Below are positions 7,785 to 15,883 of a stretch of 43,715 nucleotides of DNA, piece after piece. The number at the start of each line of letters is the position of its first letter. The first letter of the stretch is position 1. The stretch is from Bacteroidales bacterium (GTDB taxonomy: Bacteria > Bacteroidota > Bacteroidia > Bacteroidales > Tenuifilaceae): positions 1 to 43,715 of the forward strand of contig JACABB010000042.1 of the NCBI GenBank assembly GCA_013376985.1, in the 5' to 3' direction. The notes below the pieces were generated by a model. It was not told the DNA's origin and searched no databases. It was given only the letters and a program-made list of their open reading frames with translations. Both the position numbers and the translations under genes were made by a program.

Positions 7785-8693
7785 ATGATATCCAATAGAA
7801 TAAAATTAGCAGATGATTTTGAATTATCGCGAATAGTTCATGGGCATTGGAGATTAGTAAGTTGGAAGATGTCAAATCAGGAACTATTAAAGCTAACCCA
7901 ACAAGCAATAGAGTTAGGGGTAACATCTTTTGATCATGCAGATATATACGGGGATTACACCTGCGAGCAATTGTTTGGAGATGCTTTAAACCTCAAAGCC
8001 AATCTCCGTAAGGATATTCAGATTATCACAAAATGCGGTATAAATTTGATATCCAATAAATTCCCAGAGAGGCAAATAAAGCACTACGATTATAGCTTCG
8101 ACCATATCATCACATCCGTTGAAAAATCATTATCCAACTTTAGAACTGATTATATCGATCTGCTCCTACTCCATCGCCCAGCACCTTTTTTAAATCCCGA
8201 AGAGGTTGCTAAAGCCTTTTCAACCCTAAAAAAGAGCGGAAAAGTACTACACTTCGGAGTTTCAAACTTCACACCCATTCAGTTCGAAATGCTTAATTCA
8301 TATACTGAAGAAAAACTCTTAACCAATCAAGTTGAGATTTCGCCTTACTGTTTGGAGCACTTCCAAAATGGGAATATCGATTTCTTTCTGAAAGAGAGAG
8401 TTAAACCCATGGCATGGTCGCCCCTTGCTACTGGTAACCTGATTAATCCACAGGATGAAAAGGGAAAACGACTTTTCAAGACTCTAACTGAAATAACCGA
8501 AGAACTTAATGTAGATAAAGCAGATAAGGTAATTTACAGTTGGTTGCTAAATCATCCTGTTTCCATTATTCCAATTGCAGGAACAAGCAAAATAGAACGC
8601 ATTAAACTGGCAATTGAGGCCTTAGATATAAAAATGAGTACTGAACAGTGGTATAAGATTTATAATGCTTCAACTGGGATTGAAGTTCCATAA
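7785..8693 (+). CDS. Aldo/keto reductase, YdhF type
   Basis: A 302-residue NADPH-dependent oxidoreductase of the aldo/keto reductase superfamily. The catalytic tetrad is visible as Asp50 (in FDHADIYG), Tyr55, Lys83 (in TKCG) and His130 (in LLLLHRPAP). HFGVSNF and the late IPIAGTS motif, which helps bind the cofactor phosphate, are also present. The whole sequence resembles E. coli YdhF closely (GHWRL, DHADIYGDY, HFGVSNFTP, NQVEISP). The natural substrate is unknown for this branch. It is followed 66 bp later by galM in the same direction, so the two may be co-transcribed, perhaps handling sugars released by the GH31 enzyme; that link is inference. Confidence 0.9.
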   Translation: MISNRIKLADDFELSRIVHGHWRLVSWKMSNQELLKLTQQAIELGVTSFDHADIYGDYTCEQLFGDALNLKANLRKDIQIITKCGINLISNKFPERQIKHYDYSFDHIITSVEKSLSNFRTDYIDLLLLHRPAPFLNPEEVAKAFSTLKKSGKVLHFGVSNFTPIQFEMLNSYTEEKLLTNQVEISPYCLEHFQNGNIDFFLKERVKPMAWSPLATGNLINPQDEKGKRLFKTLTEITEELNVDKADKVIYSWLLNHPVSIIPIAGTSKIERIKLAIEALDIKMSTEQWYKIYNASTGIEVP

Positions 8694-8759
8694 AATCATC
8701 AACATGAATTAATCCATAATCAATTCTTTCATCAGCAATAGCAGAACCCTAGGAATAAT

Positions 8760-9830
8760 ATGATTTCACGAGACCCCTTTATTAGCAATTATGGGAAAAT
8801 GCCCAATGGAAAGCCTGTCCATCTTTTTACATTACAAAATAACAATGGTGTAAAGGTTCAAATTACGGATTATGGTGCAAGGATTATTTCATCGTGGATA
8901 CCTGATAGAAATGGAAAATTTGATGATGTTATACTTGGCTATTCTTGCTTAGAACACTATTTGAAGGGCCACCCTTACCTTGGAGCAACCATAGGAAGAG
9001 TCGCAAATAAAATAGGGAATGCCAAATTTAATATTGATGTTGAAACCTATTTTTTATCAAAAAACTTAGGAAACCACCATTTGCACGGGGGTAAAGTTGG
9101 TTTCGAATCCAATTTATGGGATATAGTTGATTATTCCGATGGTGCTATTCCTTATGTAGAATTTCAACTCATTAGTCCTCATGGCGATCAGGGTTATCCT
9201 GAAACTTTAACTGCTAGAGTTAGATATTCGCTTCTACAGGATAATTCTATTGAAATCAAAATGAGTGCTTTTACAGATAAACCAACGGTTGTAAATATGA
9301 CAAATCATGCGTATTTCAACCTCAATGGAAGAGTTACTGATGATATTTACAAACATAAAGTAAAATTTTGGTCAAGCAATTACCTCGAATCTGATAAGGA
9401 TTTAATTCCAACAGGCAAGATTCTTAGTGTTGAGAATACGGTTTTAGATTATAGAAAACTAACTGAAATAGGTCTTGGAATAAATCAAAATGTAGAACCT
9501 GTTTCGAGCACTAAAGGTTACGATCATTTTCTTATCACCGATAATTACAAAAAAGGAAGTATAAATGTAATGGCAGAAATTCATGAACCCGAGACTGGTA
9601 GGGTGCTACAAGTTTTATCAACTTTACCGGGAATGCAATTTTACACTTCCAATTTTCTAACCACTGTATATCCAATTACTAATGGAAAAATTTATGGAAG
9701 GCATTCTGCATTTTGCGTTGAACCTTCATATTTCGTTGATGCTCCAAATCACCCCAATTTTCCAAATATCAAAATAAATGTTGGTGAATCGTACAATGAG
9801 ATTATAGTATATAAGTTCTCAACTATTTAA
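8760..9830 (+). CDS. galM: Aldose 1-epimerase (galactose mutarotase)
   Basis: The enzyme interconverts the alpha and beta anomers of free aldoses before they enter catabolism. The 356 residues show family landmarks: NHHLHGGKVGF (about 98-108), the catalytic His in TNHAYFNLNG (about 180), PTG, YDHFLI, and the catalytic Glu321 in CVEPSYFVDAPNHPNFP. There is no signal peptide, so it is cytoplasmic. The 3' end overlaps the converging lipoprotein gene by 8 bp (9823-9830). Confidence 0.93.
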   Translation: MISRDPFISNYGKMPNGKPVHLFTLQNNNGVKVQITDYGARIISSWIPDRNGKFDDVILGYSCLEHYLKGHPYLGATIGRVANKIGNAKFNIDVETYFLSKNLGNHHLHGGKVGFESNLWDIVDYSDGAIPYVEFQLISPHGDQGYPETLTARVRYSLLQDNSIEIKMSAFTDKPTVVNMTNHAYFNLNGRVTDDIYKHKVKFWSSNYLESDKDLIPTGKILSVENTVLDYRKLTEIGLGINQNVEPVSSTKGYDHFLITDNYKKGSINVMAEIHEPETGRVLQVLSTLPGMQFYTSNFLTTVYPITNGKIYGRHSAFCVEPSYFVDAPNHPNFPNIKINVGESYNEIIVYKFSTI

Positions 9831-10236
9831 TTCTTAAATCCAGAACGCTCCCATGAATTGTGTAACATGCCTCGCTACAAGCACTTTTCTCTAATTTAAT
9901 TTTTAACTCTCTTCCATCTACCACATAAATAACTCTACCATTATGGGTGTATCTTGCAACTGCTGAATAGTATTGACCTGCTACTACACTCTTATAATAA
10001 CTAGTTAGCGAGGTAGTATCTTCTAGGATAATCTCTCCATTCTCAATTTTCCCACGATATAAAGTAATTGGAACATATTGGTTGGATTCATCAATCGTTA
10101 TTTTTAGTTCCAAATTTACATCTTGAGATAGCGATTTGTAGCATTTATCGCAATCAACTATAAAAGTTGAATCCTCACAAGAGTAAGGTATCAACACCAC
10201 AATAAAGGTTATAAGTATCAAAATTCCTCTTTTCAT
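9823..10236 (-). CDS. Small lipoprotein, unknown function
   Basis: 137 residues beginning with a signal peptide and lipobox-like IPYSC, with the acylated Cys at 20 followed by ED, a usual Bacteroidota lipoprotein start. The rest is beta-rich with four further cysteines (DCDKC and CSEAC) that could form disulfides. I recognise no family. It starts 1 bp after the ankyrin gene ends, so the two are surely one transcript and may work together at the outer membrane. Confidence 0.75.
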   Translation of the reverse strand: MKRGILILITFIVVLIPYSCEDSTFIVDCDKCYKSLSQDVNLELKITIDESNQYVPITLYRGKIENGEIILEDTTSLTSYYKSVVAGQYYSAVARYTHNGRVIYVVDGRELKIKLEKSACSEACYTIHGSVLDLRIK

Positions 10237-10237
10237 T

Positions 10238-12445
10238 CTAATCTAACCAATTAATTCGCTTGTTATTGATTAATCTTCTATATGTTGGGATAGTCATTAT
10301 TAACTGCAAACTAAATCGGTTAAAATCTTTTATTTGAGTATTGTAATTGGCTATCTCCCATTTTCCAATCAAGGTAAATAACTCTCTTTGATAGAACAAG
10401 CCCAAGCTCGGAACAATAGTCCATTTGGCTCCAGAACCTTTTTCTAATCCTCTATAATAACTCCAAGTTAACTCATTGCTCAATCCAGGTGTAATACCAA
10501 CATTACCTTTAAGGTAGTTTCTTTTAAGTACAAAAAGATGTTGTAACGAAAGGTAGAAGGCATACCTTTTCTCCCAAAGTTGGTAGAATGATGAATTCCT
10601 ATATTCAAGAACTCTGCATGAGAAAGGCCGATACTTATACCCAAAATTAACCATCATCTTTGAAATCGACTCATATACACCACACCCAAAATCGACCATA
10701 AAATCATACCTACTTGATGAAAAACCCGTATAAAAATTAATTCTACCAATATTAGGTTTCAACTTTGTACTCAATCCTTTATCTCTAAGAAATTTTGATA
10801 TATCATAATCACTCGCCTCAACCGATTGCTGGTATAAATTCTTTGTTAAAGTGGAATCATTAGTTTTTGTCCCAAGTTTAACGAGCATCTTAAAGGCATC
10901 AATTGAATTATTTTTTATTGCTACTGATAATGCGTTAACTTTTCTAGAATTGACTTTATCAAGGTTTGCTCCAGCAGTATAAAGCGTACGAATAAGTGCC
11001 GTATCATTAAATTGTGAGGCAACCATTAATGGAGTATTTCCATATATATCGGGAATATTTAAATCAGCACCAGAATTAATTAAGGTTTCAGTCACACTAT
11101 ATGTCCCTGCATAAACAGAGGTCATTAATGGTGTATTACCATCTGAATCGATAACATTGGGCTCTGCTCCATAATATAAAAGTAAATCCGTCATTACAGG
11201 ATAACCTAAACCTGCAGCATAGTGTAATGGATATAAACTATTTTTGTTTTGAATATTGATTTTGGCATTATTTTGAATTAGAAGTTCCGCAATACTATCG
11301 TTATTAGATCTTACAGCAGCAAATAGGGCTGTATTTCCATCATTAGGCTTAATGTTTACGTCAGCTCCCTTTTCAATTAATAATTTTGCTATTTTATAAG
11401 ATCCGTTATCTGAAGCATACATTAATGCATTAACCCCCTCTTCATTTGAGTAATTTGGATTAGCACCATGCTCTAATAAATAGTTAACCGATTCATATTT
11501 TCCTGAATCTGAATTTATTACCAACAATTCATCTGGTGATGGTAAAAGATACAAACTACCTTCTATAGAATAATAGTTTACATGGGCTCCATTTCTAAAG
11601 AGTATCCTAGCAACTTCAGAATATTGCATACTATTAGCATACATCAAAGGTGTAACCCCATCGTATGAGGCTAAATTAGGATTAGCACCTGCTTTACATA
11701 GTATTTTTACAAGCTCTAAATTATTAAACTGTGTTGCAACCAATAAAGGTGTAAAACCATAAATATCCTTAACATCTAAATCTGCGCCAGCATTAATAAG
11801 CAATTCACTAATTTTATTCGCTTTAGAATGATGAATAAACGTATCTATTTCTTCATTTATATTATTTTCTCCATTTAACTTAAAATAGAGAAGGTTATAA
11901 CCTGCAGAGTATTGTAAAGGCGTTAGATTAAATCGATTATTAACATTAACTTGCGCCTTATTCTCTATTAAAAGGCTTGTTATACTATCATTAAGTTGTT
12001 TAACTGCTTCAAATAAGGCAGAACTCTTATATGTCGTTCTATCATTGACATTTGATCCATTTTTTATTAGTAATTTAGCAATATTATAACATCCTCTTTT
12101 AGCAGCAACAATTAAAGCATTAGTTCCATCGGAGGTCTTGTAATTAACATTTGCACCCTTCTTTATCAACAAATTAGCAATATTAAAGTCTCCATGAAAT
12201 GTAGCTAACATTAATGCTGAATACTCAAACCGAATTGAATCTTTCTTATTAAAAGAATTTGGATCTGCGCCTTTAAGCAATAAATATGAAACCAATTGAT
12301 AATTTCCAGAATCAATACTTGAAAGAAAAACCTCGTTCAAATTTTGACTACTTGCTAGATTTAGCGAATTATTCTGTGAAAAAGAATAAAAATGAAGAAT
12401 AACAATGAAAAATAGAAGCGATAAGGAGTTTCTTTTTATAATCAT
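10238..12445 (-). CDS. Exported ankyrin-repeat protein with beta-rich C-terminal domain
   Basis: 735 residues. A signal peptide (about 1-23, LLFFIVILHFYSFSQ) is followed by about 15 ankyrin repeats of the form LLIKKGANVNxxxxDGxTALxxAxxxG, up to about residue 580. The array looks like an internal duplication: a block beginning SGNYQLVSYLLLKGADPN (about 46) recurs as SGKYESVNYLLEHGANPN (about 315). The last ~150 residues contain alternating aromatic strands (NFYTGFSSSRYDF, VNFGYKYRPF, FYLSLQHLFV) that look like a small outer-membrane barrel or beta-sheet domain. Ankyrins mediate protein contacts; an exported set joined to a beta domain would display them in the periplasm or at the surface. Partner unknown. 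It is co-transcribed with the lipoprotein downstream. Confidence 0.85.
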   Translation of the reverse strand: MIIKRNSLSLLFFIVILHFYSFSQNNSLNLASSQNLNEVFLSSIDSGNYQLVSYLLLKGADPNSFNKKDSIRFEYSALMLATFHGDFNIANLLIKKGANVNYKTSDGTNALIVAAKRGCYNIAKLLIKNGSNVNDRTTYKSSALFEAVKQLNDSITSLLIENKAQVNVNNRFNLTPLQYSAGYNLLYFKLNGENNINEEIDTFIHHSKANKISELLINAGADLDVKDIYGFTPLLVATQFNNLELVKILCKAGANPNLASYDGVTPLMYANSMQYSEVARILFRNGAHVNYYSIEGSLYLLPSPDELLVINSDSGKYESVNYLLEHGANPNYSNEEGVNALMYASDNGSYKIAKLLIEKGADVNIKPNDGNTALFAAVRSNNDSIAELLIQNNAKINIQNKNSLYPLHYAAGLGYPVMTDLLLYYGAEPNVIDSDGNTPLMTSVYAGTYSVTETLINSGADLNIPDIYGNTPLMVASQFNDTALIRTLYTAGANLDKVNSRKVNALSVAIKNNSIDAFKMLVKLGTKTNDSTLTKNLYQQSVEASDYDISKFLRDKGLSTKLKPNIGRINFYTGFSSSRYDFMVDFGCGVYESISKMMVNFGYKYRPFSCRVLEYRNSSFYQLWEKRYAFYLSLQHLFVLKRNYLKGNVGITPGLSNELTWSYYRGLEKGSGAKWTIVPSLGLFYQRELFTLIGKWEIANYNTQIKDFNRFSLQLIMTIPTYRRLINNKRINWLD

Positions 12446-12569
12446 GTTATGAATTTTCTATAAAAAACCTAACAAAATTTATGCCATTTAACTATTATAT
12501 ATCTTCATTATAATCCATTAGATGTATCGATTGTTTTTTGTAGCATACAATTTTGTAATAATTGGTACT

Positions 12570-12603
12570 TTTGAATAATTCTCTCCTTTTTTTTGTATCT
12601 TTA
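12570..12603 (+). promoter_or_regulatory. Candidate promoter of the SiaC-like gene
   Basis: TTTG at 12570-12573 and TATCTTTA at 12596-12603 resemble the Bacteroidota -33 and -7 boxes, one mismatch in the latter. The 22-base spacer is slightly long. The ATG at 12639 lies 35 bases downstream. Confidence 0.4.
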
Positions 12604-12638
12604 CCGTGATAGAATTGTTTCACCTTAAAAACGATTTT

Positions 12639-13019
12639 ATGTCATCACTTACAGGATTGTATATAAAGGGGACAACAAAAACTCCCGAAGTCGATTTTTC
12701 ATCTGGTGTAATACAGCTATCGGGTAGATCTATACCCGAAGATGCGGTTTCTTTTTATCAACCGCTGATTCGTTGGGTAAGTAATTATATTGAAAACCCA
12801 GAGAAATTCACAAAAGTGAATTTTAGGATTGAATATATAAACAGCGGATCCAATCGCTTTATCTTTGCAATCTTTAAACTACTTGATGAGTGTTACATTA
12901 AGGGGCATGATATTTCTATTACTTGGTACTACGAAGAAGACGATGATACTATTAGGGGATTGGGAAAAGATTTTCAATCATTACTCAAAGTTCCAATAAA
13001 ACTAGTTGAATCTGTTTAG
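12639..13019 (+). CDS. SiaC-like regulatory phosphoprotein (DUF1987)
   Basis: A 126-residue protein matching DUF1987 (SiaC) by eye: GTTKTPEVDFSSGVIQLSGRSIPEDA at the start (given here as the family's TPxVxFd...G.SiPEna pattern), then NFRIEYINSGSNRFI and a short C-terminal alpha-beta end. In Pseudomonas SiaC is a STAS-like switch phosphorylated by SiaB and dephosphorylated by the PP2C protein SiaA. The frame opens at a GTG (12606), but the ATG at 12639 fits the family N terminus, and a -7-like box TATCTTTA (12596-12603) lies too close to the GTG. A SpoIIE/PP2C protein is encoded 3 kb away, a possible partner. Confidence 0.8.
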   Translation: MSSLTGLYIKGTTKTPEVDFSSGVIQLSGRSIPEDAVSFYQPLIRWVSNYIENPEKFTKVNFRIEYINSGSNRFIFAIFKLLDECYIKGHDISITWYYEEDDDTIRGLGKDFQSLLKVPIKLVESV

Positions 13020-13101
13020 GATATCCAATTGGATATTTCTCTTTTAATAATGTAACAAATTGCCTTACTGAAACCTTTCAAATAACTCTCATGATAAAAT
13101 T

Positions 13102-13257
13102 ATGTATAAATGTTTGATATGTGGCTATCTCTATAATTCAGAGGAGGGTGACCCTTTACATGGAATTGAACCCAATACCAATTTTGAAGATATTCCAGAT
13201 TCTTGGGTATGCCCAGTTTGTGGTGTATCAAAAGAGCATTTTGAAAAAATAAACTAA
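13102..13257 (+). CDS. Rubredoxin
   Basis: A 51-residue electron-transfer protein binding one iron through four cysteines. The two metal knuckles are clear: CLICGY (Cys4, Cys7) and CPVCGV (Cys37, Cys40). Between them are [17 protein letters not shown] and DSWVCP, all hallmarks of rubredoxin. It has the usual length and is complete, with a strong terminator 27 bp downstream. It follows the SiaC-like gene by 82 bp and may share its transcript. Rubredoxins serve anaerobes in oxygen and peroxide defence; no partner reductase is nearby. Confidence 0.93.
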   Translation: MYKCLICGYLYNSEEGDPLHGIEPNTNFEDIPDSWVCPVCGVSKEHFEKIN

Positions 13258-13280
13258 TTATAGGATATCGTATTAAACGA

Positions 13281-13306
13281 AAAAGCTGCCTTCGGGCAGC
13301 TTTTTT
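13281..13306. terminator. Bidirectional terminator, rubredoxin/pepD
   Basis: AAAAGCTGCC-TTCG-GGCAGCTTTTTT: a GC-rich 6-bp core stem extended by A/T pairs, with a stable UUCG tetraloop and T-runs on both strands. It ends rubredoxin on the plus strand and pepD on the minus strand. Confidence 0.9.
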
Positions 13307-13308
13307 GT

Positions 13309-14772
13309 TTAACTTATTGCTGGTATTTTAGATAAAACTTCTAGCAGAAGATCCCAATACTTTTGTGTGGTTTGAATATTCAATCGCTCATCTGGTGAGT
13401 GAGCTCCTTTTATAGTTGGTCCAAATGAAATCATATCAAGATAGGGATATTTCTCTAAAAATAGTCCACACTCTAATCCAGCATGGATAGCACGGACAAT
13501 AGGTTCTACCCCAAATAACTTTTCATATGCTGTTCTTGTAATTTTCAGTATTTCTGAGTTTGTATTGGGTGCCCATCCCGGATAGCCTTCGGAGTGTTGT
13601 ACGTTTGCATTGGCTAGCCTAAAAACACTTTCAACCATATTTGAAATATCGTGTTTTAAAGACTCTACCGAACTTCTTTGGCTAGTTGTCACCAATATCT
13701 GATTATCTTGAATAAACTTAACCGATGCAAGGTTGGTTGAGGTTTCAACCAATCCTTTGAGCTGTCGACTCATTGAAATCACTCCATGAGGGCAAGCATA
13801 AATAGAATTTAACAGATCAAAATGAGTAGGCTCATCAATAACAAACTCAGGTAAATCATGATCTTCAATTAATATAATAATACCTGGCTCAACATCTTGA
13901 ATCTCATTTATTATTTCCGATTTGTATAAATCAAAATCTTTTAAGAAAAGTTCTTTGTCGTCAATATGAACAGCAATAACCGCCCATGCTTCTCTTGGAA
14001 TAGCATTTCGTAAATTACCACCATCAAGAGCAGATAGTCTTAAATCAAATTTATTTGTGCTCTTCCAAAGAAACCGAGTAATAATCTTTATTGAGTTTCC
14101 TAACCCCTTATCAATATCATCGCCGGAATGTCCTCCCTTCAAACCTTTAACAGTTACTTTAAAAGCAGTAAAGTTACTAGGAACTTTTTCTTCATCATAG
14201 GCAAATGTGGCTACGGTATCAAGTCCTCCTGCACATCCAATAAAAAGCTCACCCTCATCTTCTGAATCAAGATTTAATAAAATCTTAGAATTAAAAAAGC
14301 CAGGTTTCATCTCAAAAGCACCCGTTAATCCTGTTTCCTCATCAACAGTAAAGAGGCATTCGATAGGGCCATGTTTAATAGTTTTTGAGGATAATATAGC
14401 TAGTTGGGATGCAATCCCAATACCATCATCAGCACCAAGAGTAGTTCCTTTTGCTTTAACCCATTCTCCATCAATGTAAGGAGTGATTGAATCTATATTA
14501 AAATCAAAAACAATATCACTATTTTTCTCGCATACCATATCTATATGGCTCTGTAATACTACTGGTTGTAGGTTTTCAAAACCAACTGTTGCTGGTTTTC
14601 TAATTATAACACTCCCAGCTTCATCTTGGTGAGCCTCTAATTTATGTTCGCTTGCAAAATCCATTAGATATTTTGCTATCCGCTCTTCTTTTTTTGATGG
14701 TCGTGGAATCTTGCAAATTTCAAGAAAGTACTTCCATATTTCAGCTGGTTGTAATTGTTCGATATGATTCAT
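13309..14772 (-). CDS. pepD: Aminoacyl-histidine dipeptidase (M20 peptidase)
   Basis: A cytosolic zinc dipeptidase that splits Xaa-His and other dipeptides. The 487 residues show the M20 metal ligands and catalytic residues: HID (His76, Asp78), GADDGIG (Asp115) and DEETGLTGA (Glu145-Glu146), plus the late HAGLECG and SFGPTIKGAHSPDE. Length fits the PepD branch (about 480-490) with its inserted dimerisation domain. No signal peptide is seen. Confidence 0.93.
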   Translation of the reverse strand: MNHIEQLQPAEIWKYFLEICKIPRPSKKEERIAKYLMDFASEHKLEAHQDEAGSVIIRKPATVGFENLQPVVLQSHIDMVCEKNSDIVFDFNIDSITPYIDGEWVKAKGTTLGADDGIGIASQLAILSSKTIKHGPIECLFTVDEETGLTGAFEMKPGFFNSKILLNLDSEDEGELFIGCAGGLDTVATFAYDEEKVPSNFTAFKVTVKGLKGGHSGDDIDKGLGNSIKIITRFLWKSTNKFDLRLSALDGGNLRNAIPREAWAVIAVHIDDKELFLKDFDLYKSEIINEIQDVEPGIIILIEDHDLPEFVIDEPTHFDLLNSIYACPHGVISMSRQLKGLVETSTNLASVKFIQDNQILVTTSQRSSVESLKHDISNMVESVFRLANANVQHSEGYPGWAPNTNSEILKITRTAYEKLFGVEPIVRAIHAGLECGLFLEKYPYLDMISFGPTIKGAHSPDERLNIQTTQKYWDLLLEVLSKIPAIS

Positions 14773-15033
14773 AGTATTATAAATTATAATGGGGTAAACT
14801 TAGTATTTTATTTTTCCTATTGAAAATTAGGATGGGTTATTTTTATCTTTTTAAAGTTTTTTAAGATATCTAAGATATCATTATGCAATTATAAACATGT
14901 ATTTCAATTACTTAAAATATATCGCAAATGATTTTAGCAATAAAAATTGATAAAAAACTAATATCCCATCAATATACTCTTCATTTTAAAAAAAGAAATA
15001 TAATTTTGTGTCCAATTAGCAAAGTACTCTTAG
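14773..15033. promoter_or_regulatory. Divergent pepD/cysQ promoter region
   Basis: An AT-rich gap between divergent genes. TAATTTTG at 15001-15008 is an exact -7 consensus for cysQ, 25 bases before its ATG. No -33 box is obvious. For pepD I see no clear box. Confidence 0.45.
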
Positions 15034-15870
15034 ATGATAGATCAAACAGAACTTAGAAATCTGCTTTCTACAGCAATTAACGCTTCGGTGAAAGCAGGTA
15101 AGTTAATTATGGATGTATACCATTCAAATGATTTTCACGTAAACCTTAAATCCGATAAGACCCCATTAACATTAGCTGATCGACTGGCTCACATAGAAAT
15201 AGCAAATTCGCTTACCAAAACAAGAATTCCAACTTTGAGCGAAGAAGGTCGAAATATTTTATACGAAGAACGAAAAGGCTGGGAATATTTTTGGCTGGTT
15301 GATCCCTTGGATGGAACTAAAGAATTCATAAAGCATAATGGTGAATTTACTGTTAATATTGCTCTAATAATTAATGGGTTTCCTATACTTGGTGTTATTT
15401 ACGCTCCGGTTCTAGGCGATTTATACTTTTCTTTAAAATCAGAGGGTTCTTATAAAGCGACTTCAATTAAACCAACATCAAGTTCTAATTTAAAATATGA
15501 AGAACTTAAACTTTCATCTGCAAAACTTCCACTAAACCAAAAACGCGATAAGTTAACTGTATTAGTGAGTCGTTCCCATATGAATCTAGAGACAGAGGAG
15601 TACATTAAATCTCTGGAAAAAAAATATGGCGATATTAACTATACTAATTGTGGTTCGTCACTAAAAATGTGTATGATAGCAGAAGGAGCCGCTGATCTAT
15701 ATCCCCGTTTTGGTCCAACTTGGGAATGGGATACAGCTGCTGGGCAAGCAATAGTTGAAGAGTCAGGATGCCATATAGTTTCCATGGATACAAACCAAAG
15801 ACTACATTACAATAAGGAGGAAATTAATAATCCGTGGTTTATTGTTAAGGCTAAGCAGGGAATTGATTAA
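15034..15870 (+). CDS. cysQ: 3'(2'),5'-bisphosphate nucleotidase
   Basis: The enzyme removes the 3' phosphate from adenosine 3',5'-bisphosphate, a by-product of sulfate activation and of acyl-carrier-protein charging. The 278 residues hold the inositol-monophosphatase-fold metal motifs: SEEG (Glu70-Glu71), WLVDPLDGTKEF (Asp90, Asp93) and WEWDTAAGQAI (about 230-240). DPLDGTKEF with KEF is typical of CysQ rather than of inositol monophosphatase. It is cytoplasmic. It stands alone, converging on the SpoIIE gene 13 bp away. Confidence 0.93.
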   Translation: MIDQTELRNLLSTAINASVKAGKLIMDVYHSNDFHVNLKSDKTPLTLADRLAHIEIANSLTKTRIPTLSEEGRNILYEERKGWEYFWLVDPLDGTKEFIKHNGEFTVNIALIINGFPILGVIYAPVLGDLYFSLKSEGSYKATSIKPTSSSNLKYEELKLSSAKLPLNQKRDKLTVLVSRSHMNLETEEYIKSLEKKYGDINYTNCGSSLKMCMIAEGAADLYPRFGPTWEWDTAAGQAIVEESGCHIVSMDTNQRLHYNKEEINNPWFIVKAKQGID

Positions 15871-15883
15871 GCGCATTCAGAAA

